A DNA stretch of 64,000 nucleotides, from positions 2,159,527 to 2,223,526 of the forward strand of contig NZ_KB913017.1 in assembly GCF_000383975.1 (NCBI RefSeq), in the 5' to 3' direction. The notes beneath the pieces were generated by a model. That model searched no databases. It was not told where the DNA came from and worked only from the letters and a program-made list of their open reading frames with translations. The translations under genes and the position numbers were made by a program. Origin of the DNA: Natronorubrum tibetense GA33. GTDB taxonomy: Archaea > Halobacteriota > Halobacteria > Halobacteriales > Natrialbaceae. Within the stretch, counting starts at the first letter, position 1. The number at the start of each line of letters is the position of its first letter. This document shows, piece by piece, positions 8,805-17,712 of this stretch.

Positions 8805-9713
8805 ATGGAACGACGTTCGTATCTGGCAGCCGTCGGCACGGTAACCGCGGCCGGATTCGCGGGCTGTGTCAGTGAGCTAGGTGCCGACGACGGTGGAAAC
8901 GGCGACGACGACGACGGCGGAAACGACGACGACGGGAACGAAGACGAGACCGGAAACGGCAACGAGGAAAATGGAGCGCAAGATGACGAGCACGGCGCAG
9001 TGGAGGCGGTCGAGGCGTACATGGCGGCCGCAGCGGACGAGGACCTCGAGGCGATGGCCGACGCGATGCACACGCACCACCCGTTCGATCCGGCGGAGAT
9101 GGCGGCGGAGGCAGAGGACGACGAAGACACCACGTTCGAGATGGACGACGTCGGCGAGTACACGGTCGAACTCGCCGACGAGGCGTACGAGACCGACGAG
9201 ATTCACGATCTCCCGTACGCGGAGTTCTGGTTCCAGGACATCGACCTCGACGACGTGCTGGAAGGCGAAGACGCCGCGCTGGTGACGGTCGAGACCGAAA
9301 CGACCATCGCCGGCGAGACGGTCACGGAGTCGGAGACACTCATCGCGCTCACCGAGGACGGCGAGTGGCGCGTGTTCCTCCCGTACGAAGAGTCGACCGA
9401 GCTTCCCGACAGCGACCCCGTCGACGATGAGACGTACCGCGTCGTCGACGAACTCGAGTTCGATGCCGACGACGAAATGGTGCGGGTAACCCTCATCGAC
9501 TCGATCGACAGCAGTATCGAGGAGATCGTCGCGTACTCGGAGAGTCAGGGGCGAGGGAGCTCCGTCTACGAGCCCGAAGACAGCGACGACGACTACACGA
9601 TTCCGGCGACCTGGTTCTCCTCGCCGTTCGATCCCGACGGCGACGAGATCGTCGTGACGGTGATTGTCGACGGCGAGGAACTCGTGGTCCACCGGGAGAC
9701 GTACCAGCCCTGA
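8805..9713 (+). CDS. Tat-exported lipoprotein of unknown function
   Basis: A 302-aa secreted lipoprotein. The N-terminus has twin arginines (MERRSYLAAVG), a short hydrophobic stretch and the lipobox GFAGC with Cys21, so it should be exported folded by Tat and lipid-anchored. Residues 25-60 form a Gly/Asp/Asn/Glu spacer typical of haloarchaeal lipoproteins. The rest (about 65-302) includes a segment resembling an NTF2/DUF4864-type fold (EAVEAYMAAAADEDLEAMADAMH), then an acidic beta-rich region. Start ATG 8805 follows a TATA box at leaderless spacing. Function unknown. Confidence 0.85.
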   Translation: MERRSYLAAVGTVTAAGFAGCVSELGADDGGNGDDDDGGNDDDGNEDETGNGNEENGAQDDEHGAVEAVEAYMAAAADEDLEAMADAMHTHHPFDPAEMAAEAEDDEDTTFEMDDVGEYTVELADEAYETDEIHDLPYAEFWFQDIDLDDVLEGEDAALVTVETETTIAGETVTESETLIALTEDGEWRVFLPYEESTELPDSDPVDDETYRVVDELEFDADDEMVRVTLIDSIDSSIEEIVAYSESQGRGSSVYEPEDSDDDYTIPATWFSSPFDPDGDEIVVTVIVDGEELVVHRETYQP

Positions 9714-9793
9714 TCGGCCGCCACAGCGCGTTCGCCTCGGCCACCGTTCTCGACGAGCACAGCACCCAATAGCCTCGCCGCCGTCGTCCGACC

Positions 9794-10627
9794 ATGACCA
9801 CGCCAGCCGTCATCGCCCACCGCGGCTTCGCCGGCGTCGCCCCCGAGAACACCGTCGCGGCGGCGCTCGCCGCGGCCGAGTTCGACGAAACTGCCATGCT
9901 CGAGATCGATGTCCAACCCGCATCCTGTGGAACGCCAGTCGTCATCCACGACGAGCGATTGGACGGCACTCGAGACGGTCGCCCGCTCACCGACGCATCG
10001 GGGTTCGTCTGGGAGACCGACCTCGAGACCCTCCAGACGACTCGCGTGCTCGGCACCGATGCGACGATTCCGACGCTCGCCGAGTTCCTCGAGGCGATTC
10101 CCGAGACGCTCGGGGTCAACGTCGAATTGAAGAATCCGGGGACGACGGAGCTGCGATTCGCCGAGTCGCTCGCCCCGGACGAACGCGACGACCGACGGGG
10201 GATCTGGGAGCCGTTCGTCGAGCGCGTCGTCGAGGAGTGTCGCGCGTTCGACGGCGAAATTCTCTATTCCTCGTTCTGTGAGGGCGCGCTGGCTGCCGTC
10301 CGCGAGGCGGGCCCCACCTATCCGGCCGCGACGCTCGTCTGGGACGACCCCGAGGCGGGCCTCGAGATCGCGCGCCGGTACGACTGCGAGGCGATCCATC
10401 CGCCCAGAAACGCGATCGCCGGAACCGCACTGGCGACGACGCCGTACTACGGCCTGCCGGAGGCCGAACCGGAGATCGATATCGTCGCCGAAGCCCACGC
10501 GGAGGGACGAACGGTCAACGTCTGGACCGTCACGAACTGGCAGCAGTTCGCGCAACTCGCCGAGGCGGGGGTCGACGGCATTATCGCCGACTATCCGGGG
10601 CTGGGAACGGTCTCGCAGACGTCGTAA
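9794..10627 (+). CDS. glycerophosphodiester phosphodiesterase
   Basis: A 277-aa GDPD-family TIM-barrel enzyme predicted to hydrolyse glycerophosphodiesters to glycerol phosphate and an alcohol. The catalytic set is visible: AHRGF with PENT at residues 8-20, LEIDV with the metal-binding Glu/Asp near 37-39, and the HDERLDGT catalytic His around 51. The C-terminal VNVWTVTNW followed by GVDGIIADYPG is characteristic. No signal peptide, so intracellular. Start ATG 9794. Confidence 0.92.
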   Translation: MTTPAVIAHRGFAGVAPENTVAAALAAAEFDETAMLEIDVQPASCGTPVVIHDERLDGTRDGRPLTDASGFVWETDLETLQTTRVLGTDATIPTLAEFLEAIPETLGVNVELKNPGTTELRFAESLAPDERDDRRGIWEPFVERVVEECRAFDGEILYSSFCEGALAAVREAGPTYPAATLVWDDPEAGLEIARRYDCEAIHPPRNAIAGTALATTPYYGLPEAEPEIDIVAEAHAEGRTVNVWTVTNWQQFAQLAEAGVDGIIADYPGLGTVSQTS

Positions 10628-10639
10628 CAACCCACTCGC

Positions 10640-11245
10640 TTAGAGAACGTCCGTCCGAAAGCCGAACCAGCAGGCCCCGGCTTGCACGCCCGCGGCGACT
10701 GTCGCGGCGGTGAGATCGGTCGCTAGCCATCCGATGTCGGCGAGAAGGACCGCCGCGACGGGGATCGAGCCGAGCGCGACGGCGAAGACGGCGACGCGAA
10801 GGAAATCGTCCGGAACGAGGGCCAGTCGCTCGAGGCCGTCGTAGAACGCGAGCCAGCCTGCAAACAGTGTCGTCGCCAGCACGAACAGGGCGTCGAGTAC
10901 GCCGGGTTCGCCGACGAGGAATCCGAGCGCGAGCCGCGCCGGAAAAAAGGCAAGCGGGACGAACAGCACCGCCAGCCACGCGAACGTTGCGCCGCCGCTC
11001 GGATCGGCCCCGAGTCGCTCGTAGCCGCCGCCGACGAGCCAACTGGTGCCAACGAAGGCGACGGCGAGCACCCCGAACGCGACCAGTTCGGCCGGAACGG
11101 GGACGGCCGCCATCGACGTATCGGTGGCTCGAGCGAGGACGATCCCGGCGACGAAACAGAGCCACGAGAGACCGAAGAACGTCCCGATAGCGCGGCCGAG
11201 ATCGACGATGATACCGCCGACGCTAGCACGTCGCGTGTTCGACAT
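10640..11245 (-). CDS. polytopic membrane protein, unknown function
   Basis: A 201-aa integral membrane protein with about six hydrophobic segments and short acidic or basic loops. It starts MSNTRRASVGGIIVDLGRAIGTFFG at ATG 11245. It is convergent with the GDPD gene, 12 bp away. No domain was recognised, and the sequence contains no clear catalytic motif. Confidence 0.75.
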   Translation of the reverse strand: MSNTRRASVGGIIVDLGRAIGTFFGLSWLCFVAGIVLARATDTSMAAVPVPAELVAFGVLAVAFVGTSWLVGGGYERLGADPSGGATFAWLAVLFVPLAFFPARLALGFLVGEPGVLDALFVLATTLFAGWLAFYDGLERLALVPDDFLRVAVFAVALGSIPVAAVLLADIGWLATDLTAATVAAGVQAGACWFGFRTDVL

Positions 11246-11350
11246 CGACCGAATTTCGAACGAGATGCCACATAACTGTTCGTATTATTGACTGGTTAGA
11301 ACGGATGTAGTACGCGAAACTGTCGCCTCGAGTTCGGAACCGGTTCGGAC

Positions 11351-12961
11351 TCACTCTAGACTCAGATCCGAATCCGACGTTGGCCGTCGCGTCGGTAACG
11401 GCTCGTTCGCCGGCCCCTCGAGTACCTCGCCGTCGGGCGAAAACCGCGAGCCGTGGCAGGGACAGTCCCAGCTGGCTTCGCCGTCGTTCCACTCGACGAG
11501 ACAGTACAGGTGCGGACAGACCGCCGACGTCGCGTGGAGGTCGCCGTCGTCGTCGCGCGAGCAGGCGATCGGCTTCCCCCCGCGGCGGACGATCCGGCCC
11601 TCTCTTGGTTCGAGCGACTCGAGGTCGGGCGAGAGTAACGTCCGTGCCCAGTCGGTGACGAACTGGCTCGCCGCGTCGGCGTTCTCGGTGAGGGCCGTCC
11701 CGGCCGACGTCTTCGGCGTAAACCGCAGCGGCGAGAAGAGGTCGCGCTCCGGCGGCTCCTCGCCGGCAATGGTCGCGGCGAGCAGCTTTCCGGCGGCGAC
11801 GCCGTTGGTCATCCCCCAGCCGCGAAAACCGGTCGCGACGAGGACGTTCTCGGCGGCCCCGATTCGACCGACGAGCGGCACCTTGTCGACCGACTTGTAG
11901 TCCTGCGTCGACCACCGATAGGCGATCTCGTCGACCGGAAACCGTTCGCGCGCCCAGCGCTCGAGTCGCCGGTACCGATCCGCGGTCGAGCCACCCTGAC
12001 CCGTCTTGTGGTTCTCGCCGCCGACCAGCAGGAGGTCGCCCGCAGAATCGCGATGGGTTCGCACGGAGCGGTAGCTGCCGCTTGAGCGGTAGTACATCCC
12101 CTTTGGCGGCTCGCCGTCGAGGCGGATCCCGAGCACGTAGGAGCGTTTCGGGTGCATCCGCGCGAAGTAGCCCGCCCGGTCGAGGATGGGGAAGCCCGTC
12201 GCGATAACGACGCGCTGGGCCGTCACCGTTCCCTCGGGCGTCCGGACACGGCACGGGGATCCCGGCTCGACGTCCGTCACGCGGGTGTGTTCGTAGACTG
12301 CCGCCCCGTCGTCGTCCCGGAGCTCGTTCGTAATCCCGAGGAGGTACTTTCGCGGGTGGAACCAGGCCTGGTCGTCGAACCGAACGCCCGCTTCGGCGCG
12401 TTCGAACGGCGGAACCGAGGTTACGTAGGTTGGCTCGAGCCCCGCGGCCCGTGCGGCGTCGGCCTCGCGTCGCATCGCGTCGGTTTCGTTGCTGTAGAGG
12501 TAGGCCGGCTGGCGTTCGAACCCGCAGTCGATTCCCAACTCGTCGATCCGACGTTCGACTTCGTCGATTGCCTCCTCCTGGACCCGCGCGTACTGCCTCG
12601 CCTGCCGGCGACCGAACTCCCGGCGCAGGTGATCGTAGATCGTCCCGTGCTGGCTGGTCAGTTTCGCCGTCGACTTGCCCGTGATTCCCGTTCCCACTCG
12701 ATCGCGCTCGAGGACGGCGACCGTCCGGCCCCGCTCGCGGAGTTCGATCGCCGTCGAGAGGCCGGCGATACCACCGCCGACGACGGCGACATCGACCGAG
12801 CGATCGCCCGCGAGCGTTTCGATCTCGCGTTCGTCGGCCGTCGATTCGTCACGCCCCGGGTCGGTTTCAGTTCGGTCTCCGTCGCCCTCGGACTCGAGCG
12901 TGCTCGCGAGCCAGGGCGAGGTCGGATCGCCGGGAAGGTCGCTGCGGGTGAACTCGGGCAT
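11351..12961 (-). CDS. FAD-dependent oxidoreductase with C-terminal Rieske domain
   Basis: A 536-aa fusion of a DAO-type FAD oxidoreductase and a Rieske [2Fe-2S] domain. The dinucleotide-binding motif VVGGGIAGLSTAIELRERG lies near residues 63-81, and the FAD-contacting GFRGWGMTNGVAAGKLLA near 370. The Rieske cluster ligands are in CPHLYC and CPCHGSRF in the last 70 residues. This architecture is common in bacteria and archaea and is thought to be a soluble electron-transfer oxidoreductase; its substrate is unknown. Start ATG 12961 gives MPEFTRSDLPG; an upstream Met would add eleven residues. Confidence 0.9.
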   Translation of the reverse strand: MPEFTRSDLPGDPTSPWLASTLESEGDGDRTETDPGRDESTADEREIETLAGDRSVDVAVVGGGIAGLSTAIELRERGRTVAVLERDRVGTGITGKSTAKLTSQHGTIYDHLRREFGRRQARQYARVQEEAIDEVERRIDELGIDCGFERQPAYLYSNETDAMRREADAARAAGLEPTYVTSVPPFERAEAGVRFDDQAWFHPRKYLLGITNELRDDDGAAVYEHTRVTDVEPGSPCRVRTPEGTVTAQRVVIATGFPILDRAGYFARMHPKRSYVLGIRLDGEPPKGMYYRSSGSYRSVRTHRDSAGDLLLVGGENHKTGQGGSTADRYRRLERWARERFPVDEIAYRWSTQDYKSVDKVPLVGRIGAAENVLVATGFRGWGMTNGVAAGKLLAATIAGEEPPERDLFSPLRFTPKTSAGTALTENADAASQFVTDWARTLLSPDLESLEPREGRIVRRGGKPIACSRDDDGDLHATSAVCPHLYCLVEWNDGEASWDCPCHGSRFSPDGEVLEGPANEPLPTRRPTSDSDLSLE

Positions 12962-13113
12962 TGATCTGGGGCGGGCTACGCTGACGGGAGGCAAAAAAGG
13001 GGCGGGCGGAGGTGCAAGTCGGCCGTTCGACCGAGAACCGTCCTCGATCTCGTGCTCTCGTGGTCGATCCCGAAAACCGCGCCATTCATGCTATCGACGT
13101 TCCTCTGCGAGCC

Positions 13114-13560
13114 ATGACACCGTCGCCCGAGGATGTCGTTTCGATACTACTCGTGGAACCGGACTTCGAGGATGCGGGTCTATACGCCGATTCGTTCGCG
13201 GACATCCACACTCCAACTGAGATCCACACCGTCTCCAACGGCGCGACTGCACTCGAATACCTCCACCAGCGCGGCGAGTACGCCGACAGTCCTCGACCTG
13301 ACCTCGTGTTGCTCCCGTTCCAGCTGCCGGCAGTTAGCGGCGAAGCCGTCCTCTCGGAGCTCAACGGAGACCCGGCGCTGAAATCGATCCCCGTGATCGT
13401 ACTGACGGGCCCGGACGACGACGAGGTCCGTCGGGCGTACGATCTCCACGCAAACGCCGCCATCGAGGGGCCGAGCGGGACCGAAAAAGTCGACGTGCTC
13501 GTTCGCGCCATCGAGCACTTCTGGCTCGACTGCGTCAAATTTCCCGCCGTCGACCCGTGA
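13114..13560 (+). CDS. degenerate response-regulator receiver protein
   Basis: A 148-aa single receiver domain of the haloarchaeal halo-receiver type (residues about 8-130), followed by a short tail. The usual phospho-acceptor segment LLDLNLP reads LLPFQLP here, so the acceptor Asp is replaced by Pro. The conserved Lys of the KP motif is also gone (AIEGPSG instead of YLTKP). The acidic pocket is partly kept (VEPDFED). It therefore probably cannot be phosphorylated in the normal way. Start ATG 13114 gives MTPSPEDVVSILLVEPD. No kinase adjoins. Confidence 0.85.
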   Translation: MTPSPEDVVSILLVEPDFEDAGLYADSFADIHTPTEIHTVSNGATALEYLHQRGEYADSPRPDLVLLPFQLPAVSGEAVLSELNGDPALKSIPVIVLTGPDDDEVRRAYDLHANAAIEGPSGTEKVDVLVRAIEHFWLDCVKFPAVDP

Positions 13561-13634
13561 CCCGTCGCTCTCGGCTCGACACCATTGTTTCGACTCGAGC
13601 CGTCTCGGTTCCCTCCGACCGATCCCGATCCCAC

Positions 13635-13695
13635 CGCTCCCTCGTCACTGCCTTCATCGCTCCCTCGTCACTGCCTTCATCGCTCCCTCGTCACT
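13635..13695. repeat. 23-bp tandem repeat, 2.7 copies
   Basis: Two identical 23-bp copies (13635-13657 and 13658-13680, beginning CGCTCCCTCGTCACTG) and a 15-base partial third copy (13681-13695) lie between the receiver gene and the stop of the HAD gene. No function is evident. Confidence 0.9.
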
Positions 13696-13699
13696 CCCC

Positions 13700-14575
13700 T
13701 CACTTCTCGAGCAGCGCCGGCAACTCGTCGATCGATTCGATGACCGCCGCCGCGTCTTCGGCGGCGTACTTCTCTCGGCCCGCCTCGCCGGTGAGTCCGC
13801 CGGTCAGTACTCCAACTCCGTAATAGTCGCTGTCGGGATCCGCATCGGCCGCATTCGTCGCCGTCCGAATATCGTCCAGCGTGTCGCCGACGAAGACCAC
13901 GGTGTCCGCGTCGAACCGGTCGGCGAGCGTCGTGAGAGCTCGTGGGTGCGGTTTCCCTTCCTCCCAATCGTCCATCGTAAACCGGTGTTCGAGCGGGATC
14001 TCGCTCTCGAGTCCGACGCGCTCGAGGGCGATTTCGGCCTCGGCTTCCGGCCGACCGGTCACGACGCCGATATCGTGGTTCTCGAGCAAGTACTCGCGCG
14101 TCTCCTCTGCGAGCAGGATCGGTTCGTCGTGAATAAAGCCCCGGTTCTCGATATCGGGTTCGCCGCCCTCGAGACCGCGGTACAGGTCGGCCCCGAGGTA
14201 CAGTTGCTGGAAGACGTCCCGAAGTCGCTCGCGATCCCAGCGATTCGTCACGCGCTGGGTCGCCTGCGCGCCGAGTTCGTCCCGAACCGCGTCTTCGGCG
14301 GCCTCGAGACCGCCGCCTCGAGTTGCGATTTCGTCGGTAAACTCGTCGATCGATTGGCCGTAGTTCTCGCTCGTCGCGAGCACGTACAGCGCGGCGGCAT
14401 AGGTCAGCTCCCAGTCGTTGTTGAACCCGCCGGCGTCTTTGAACTGCTGGATGTCGGCCTTGCGGATCGTCCGGTCGTAGACGCGCTCGATGGACTCGAG
14501 GATCGCACGGCGATAGGAGTCTTCGACGTCGACGAGCACGCCGTCGATGTCGAGGACGACAGCATCTGCGTTCAT
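13700..14575 (-). CDS. HAD-superfamily hydrolase (TIGR01548-like)
   Basis: A 291-aa HAD hydrolase. Motif I is [11 protein letters not shown] with nucleophile Asp9 and acid/base Asp11, motif II is VVTGRP, the motif III Lys is in EEGKPHP, and motif IV is [10 protein letters not shown]. The large cap region between motifs I and II fits the haloarchaeal TIGR01548-type subfamily, whose substrate is not established. Start ATG 14575. It ends just next to a small tandem repeat and is transcribed away from the hairpin-rich gap at 14576-14946. Confidence 0.88.
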   Translation of the reverse strand: MNADAVVLDIDGVLVDVEDSYRRAILESIERVYDRTIRKADIQQFKDAGGFNNDWELTYAAALYVLATSENYGQSIDEFTDEIATRGGGLEAAEDAVRDELGAQATQRVTNRWDRERLRDVFQQLYLGADLYRGLEGGEPDIENRGFIHDEPILLAEETREYLLENHDIGVVTGRPEAEAEIALERVGLESEIPLEHRFTMDDWEEGKPHPRALTTLADRFDADTVVFVGDTLDDIRTATNAADADPDSDYYGVGVLTGGLTGEAGREKYAAEDAAAVIESIDELPALLEK

Positions 14576-14946
14576 GGGTAAATAGATGTGCCGGTGGGAA
14601 TAAAGGCGGTCGGATTCCCTTCTCGATGGAATTTGTCAGGTTGGTTGCAACGGGTACTGGCTCACTCGAGCGTTCTGCTCGCGCTGGCGGCAGTGAGGTC
14701 CACGCCCTCCCCAACCGATTTCTGCTCACGGGTGCGGAGCACCCGTTTGCATGGTTCGCGGGACCTTTGGTCCCGCGCTAACGTTCGCCCACCCAGTTCG
14801 CTCACTCATCCATAGGAAGACGCTCCGCGTCTTCCACGCAGTCGCTCGTGGAACTCGCGACGACCTCGCGCAAATTCGAGTCGTGATTCGCTCGTCGCTC
14901 ACCACGACTCAGCGCGCGCCACCGCACGTGGGTTGACGCACATCCG
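14576..14946. other. gene-free gap with three perfect hairpins
   Basis: No gene is seen. Three perfect inverted repeats with three-base loops occur in 108 bp. They are 14728-14746 (8-bp stem, loop GGA), 14757-14777 (9-bp stem, loop TTT) and 14815-14835 (9-bp stem, loop TCC). The gap lies between the starts/ends of two minus-strand genes, so the array could be a palindromic element cluster or RNA structure. Confidence 0.75.
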
Positions 14947-15606
14947 TCAGAATCCGAGCGCGCCGATCGCGTAGAACGCGGCGACGCCCAGCGCCAGCGC
15001 GTAGAGCACGTCGGCCCAGAGCCACGAGAGCAGGTTCGCGAGGTAGATGACGAGGACGACGGGAACTCCGAGCAACACGACCGGCGACTGTCGCCACTCC
15101 GCTCTCGAGCGAGCCCAGAGCGTGTTCGCGTCGCCGGTGCTCGGAAACGCCTGCATGCCGACGGAAAGGCCCCACCAGCCCCAGAGCCCTGCGAGCGCGA
15201 GGGTCTCGCGCGAGGCGGTCGAGAGGGTGTCGAGAACGGCGGCCGGCGACCCAGCGTCGCCCGTCGTACTCACGAGCCACGCGAGGCCGAGGAAGGCGAC
15301 GAACGCGACGACGGTGTTCACCAGAAACGGGGCGACGCTGATGACAAACGACGTGCGATAGCGCTCGGGCTGGTGGTGCCGGACGTAGCCCGGCGGGTTT
15401 CTGAATCGGAAGTAGACGACCTCGACGACGGGGACGCCGACGAGGTCGCAGGCCTGCTTGTGGGCGAACTCGTGGACGACGACTCCGGGCGCGGTAAAGC
15501 AGACGAGCGCGAGCGTGAGCAGATAGCTGACGCCGACGATCGCGGCCGTCAGCACCACGAGCGCGACGACGGCCGCGGCCGCGATCAGCGCGTACTCGGC
15601 GGGCAT
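14947..15606 (-). CDS. M50-type (site-2-protease-like) membrane metalloprotease
   Basis: A 219-aa membrane protein with the zinc motif HEFAH at residues 45-49, embedded at the end of the second hydrophobic segment, and further hydrophobic segments around 85-110, 130-150, 175-195 and 200-219. This is the arrangement of M50/DUF3267-type intramembrane metalloproteases. A possible third zinc ligand is the Asp in FPSTGDANTLW. Target unknown. Start ATG 15606. Confidence 0.8.
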   Translation of the reverse strand: MPAEYALIAAAAVVALVVLTAAIVGVSYLLTLALVCFTAPGVVVHEFAHKQACDLVGVPVVEVVYFRFRNPPGYVRHHQPERYRTSFVISVAPFLVNTVVAFVAFLGLAWLVSTTGDAGSPAAVLDTLSTASRETLALAGLWGWWGLSVGMQAFPSTGDANTLWARSRAEWRQSPVVLLGVPVVLVIYLANLLSWLWADVLYALALGVAAFYAIGALGF

Positions 15607-15676
15607 CGATTTCCGGAACGGTTTGCATCCCGATAACTCGTTCGGACCGATTTGTCTCGGGAGCGGTTACGTCTGC

Positions 15677-16084
15677 TCACCCGTCCGCACCCATCGAGCG
15701 AGCCACGTACAGCGTCCCGGCGTCGATGGTCCGGCGCTCGACCGGCACCGCGGGCTGGTCGCCGCCGAGCGTCGTAAAGAGGAAGTCGGCATCAGCTCCG
15801 CGGGCGATATCGAGTGCCGGACGGTGGAGCTCCGGCGGGAGGTTCAGCGCGTAAATCGCGTCGGCGTCGGCGTAGAGCTCGCGGTCCGGGTCGACGACAT
15901 TGTCGCGGACGAATCGCACGTTCGCCGGACTCTTGCGGTCGTGAACGTCGGTCGCGGTGACATCGACGCCGAGATCGGCGAGCGCCGCCGCGACGTCGGT
16001 TCGGCGGCCGATTCCGACCTCGACGACCCGGTTATAGTCTGAAAGCGTCTCGAGCAGGTCCGAGTTCCGGCGAGAGTGGGCCAC
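15677..16084 (-). CDS. UPF0146 family protein
   Basis: A 135-aa protein matching the archaeal UPF0146 family, which has a small Rossmann-like, methyltransferase-like fold. Motif NRVVEVGIGRRTDVAAALAD is the conserved N-terminal loop, followed by VTATDV and ADAIYALNLPPELH. No activity is established. A GTG at 16084 is used because the family N-terminus (here VAHSRRNSDLLE) begins there and it sits just before the divergent archaemetzincin promoter. Confidence 0.85.
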   Translation of the reverse strand: MAHSRRNSDLLETLSDYNRVVEVGIGRRTDVAAALADLGVDVTATDVHDRKSPANVRFVRDNVVDPDRELYADADAIYALNLPPELHRPALDIARGADADFLFTTLGGDQPAVPVERRTIDAGTLYVARSMGADG

Positions 16085-16093
16085 GGCGGGACG

Positions 16094-16099
16094 TTTATG
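16094..16099 (+). promoter_or_regulatory. TATA box upstream of archaemetzincin
   Basis: TTTATG about 25-30 bp before ATG 16124. Its spacing supports the shorter start of the archaemetzincin gene, because the alternative ATG at 16097 lies within the box itself. Confidence 0.5.
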
Positions 16100-16123
16100 C
16101 CATCCGCGGCCATAGCCGTTTTC

Positions 16124-16645
16124 ATGCTCGTCGATATCGTGCCGGTCGGCAACGTCCCCGCGAACGTCAAGCGGGCGGCTTCCTCCGCGTTGCGATCGGT
16201 GTACGACTGCGACGTCACGATCAACGACGCCCAGTCGGTACCGAACGGCGCGTACGACGCCGACCGGAACCAGTACGCCGCCGAAACGTTCATCCAGCTC
16301 GCCGAACGGATCGGCCGCGGAGAGAAAAACATCGCCGTTACCCCCCACGACCTCTTCTACCGGCGGCGCAACTACGTCTTCGGGCTCGCCTACCTCGACG
16401 GCAGCGGGAGCGTCGTCTCGACCTACCGGCTCCAGACCTCGAGCGACGGCGGCTTCTCGAACCAGAGCGCGAACGATATCTTTCAGGATCGCGTTCGCAA
16501 GGAGATCGTCCACGAGATCGGTCACACCTATGGGTTAGAACACTGTGACAACAATCGCTGCGTAATGAACTTCTCGCCGACCGTCCGCGAGGTCGACATC
16601 AAAGAGGAGAACCTCTGTGGCAGCTGTCAGCGACTGGTTCGGTAA
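16124..16645 (+). CDS. amzA: archaemetzincin family zinc metalloprotease
   Basis: A 173-aa archaemetzincin. The extended zinc motif HEIGHTYGLEH lies at residues 130-140, directly followed by the structural-zinc cysteines (CDNNRCVMNFS and a CGSC pair near the C-terminus) that define the family. Archaemetzincins are small intracellular peptidases with narrow or unknown substrates. Start ATG 16124 follows a TATA-like box at leaderless distance. It is divergent from the UPF0146 gene, with only 39 bp between the starts. Confidence 0.93.
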   Translation: MLVDIVPVGNVPANVKRAASSALRSVYDCDVTINDAQSVPNGAYDADRNQYAAETFIQLAERIGRGEKNIAVTPHDLFYRRRNYVFGLAYLDGSGSVVSTYRLQTSSDGGFSNQSANDIFQDRVRKEIVHEIGHTYGLEHCDNNRCVMNFSPTVREVDIKEENLCGSCQRLVR

Positions 16646-16684
16646 CGGGGACCGCCGTTTTTGGACCGTATTCGGACGGGTGAA

Positions 16685-17422
16685 CTACGACAGGAGGCTT
16701 CGGACTTTGGCGACGAGCGCGGCCGGACTGAACGGTTTCGTCACGTAGTCCTCAGCTCCGAGATCGAATCCCCTGCGAACGTCCGCCTGCTGACCGCGGG
16801 ATGACAGTACGATGATCGGGACGCCCTCGAGTCGGTCGTCGTTTCGAATCCGGCCGAGCACGCGAAAGCCGTCCAGTCCGGGGACCATGACGTCCAGCAG
16901 CACCAGGTCCGGCGGTTCCCCAGTCGCCAGAAACGACCAACACTCCCGCCCGTCGGCCAGCGCCGTCGTCTCGTAGCCGCTCGACTCGAGTTTATTTTCC
17001 AGCAGCTTCCGAAGCGAGTCGTCGTCCTCGAGGAGCAAGACGTGTGGCCTGTTGGCTGGTCGGTCGGCGGCGGTGTCGGCAGAACGGTCGGCAGTGGTGT
17101 CGGCAGAACGGTCGTCGGCGGTGTCAGCAGTGGTGTCGGCAGAACGGTCAGCGGTGGTGTCGGCAGAACGGTCGGCAGTGGTGTCGGCAGAACGGTCGTC
17201 GGCGGTGTCAGCAGTGGTGTCGGCAGAACGGTCAGCGGTGGTGTCGGCAGAACGGTCGGCAGTGGTGTCGGCAGAACGGTCGTCGGCGGTGTCAGCAGTG
17301 GTGTCGGCAGAACGGTCAGCGGTGGTGTCGGCCGGTTTACTAGCGTCGTCACTCGATCGGTCGGTCGACGTTTCACTCGCGTCGCCGTCGATCCCATCCA
17401 AGCGGTGCTTTGGTGCCGTCAT
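16685..17422 (-). CDS. response regulator with repetitive N-terminal extension
   Basis: A 245-aa protein. Residues about 125-245 are an intact receiver: acidic pair in LLLEDDD, phospho-acceptor Asp in [11 protein letters not shown], and KPFS with the conserved Lys. The N-terminal half is low-complexity Ala/Asp/Thr/Arg/Ser, built from ADTTADRS and [12 protein letters not shown] units in an exact higher-order order. This region is probably disordered and may act as a linker or repeat-length variable tail. No output domain follows the receiver. Start ATG 17422; a longer frame upstream lacks support. Confidence 0.88.
   Translation of the reverse strand: MTAPKHRLDGIDGDASETSTDRSSDDASKPADTTADRSADTTADTADDRSADTTADRSADTTADRSADTTADTADDRSADTTADRSADTTADRSADTTADTADDRSADTTADRSADTAADRPANRPHVLLLEDDDSLRKLLENKLESSGYETTALADGRECWSFLATGEPPDLVLLDVMVPGLDGFRVLGRIRNDDRLEGVPIIVLSSRGQQADVRRGFDLGAEDYVTKPFSPAALVAKVRSLLS
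17062..17335. repeat. 84-bp higher-order tandem repeat inside the response regulator gene
   Basis: About three copies of an 84-bp (28-codon) unit, each composed of 24-, 36- and 24-bp subunits, encode the ADTTADRS / [12 protein letters not shown] / ADTTADRS pattern. The open frames on the opposite strand here are by-products of the repeat. Confidence 0.9.
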
Positions 17423-17712
17423 AGACCGCTCGAAGACACCTCGAGTCGTCCGTCCACGCGTGGACGTGGCCCGCGGCGGAACTCGTTCTCGTCGACGAAC
17501 GCGACAGCGAATCGACTCGTACCGGCGACGACGAGCCACCGGCGAGTTCGGTAGCGTCGGCTCTCCTCGCCGAGACCGCCCCCATCCGGGCGATCAGCAG
17601 TCAGCAGCCCCCAATCCATTCGACCGGACGTTCTGGCCGAACCACTATAGAAGTTGCTCAGCGAGTCGCGCGTGAAAACAAGCAGCCCGCGTTGGAGAAC
17701 AGTCAGCGGGCC

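Noticed and set aside
17042-17675. Repeat proteins with Val/Ser/Gly or Ala/Glu/Arg units on the plus strand
   Set aside because: By-products of the repeated DNA in the response regulator gene.
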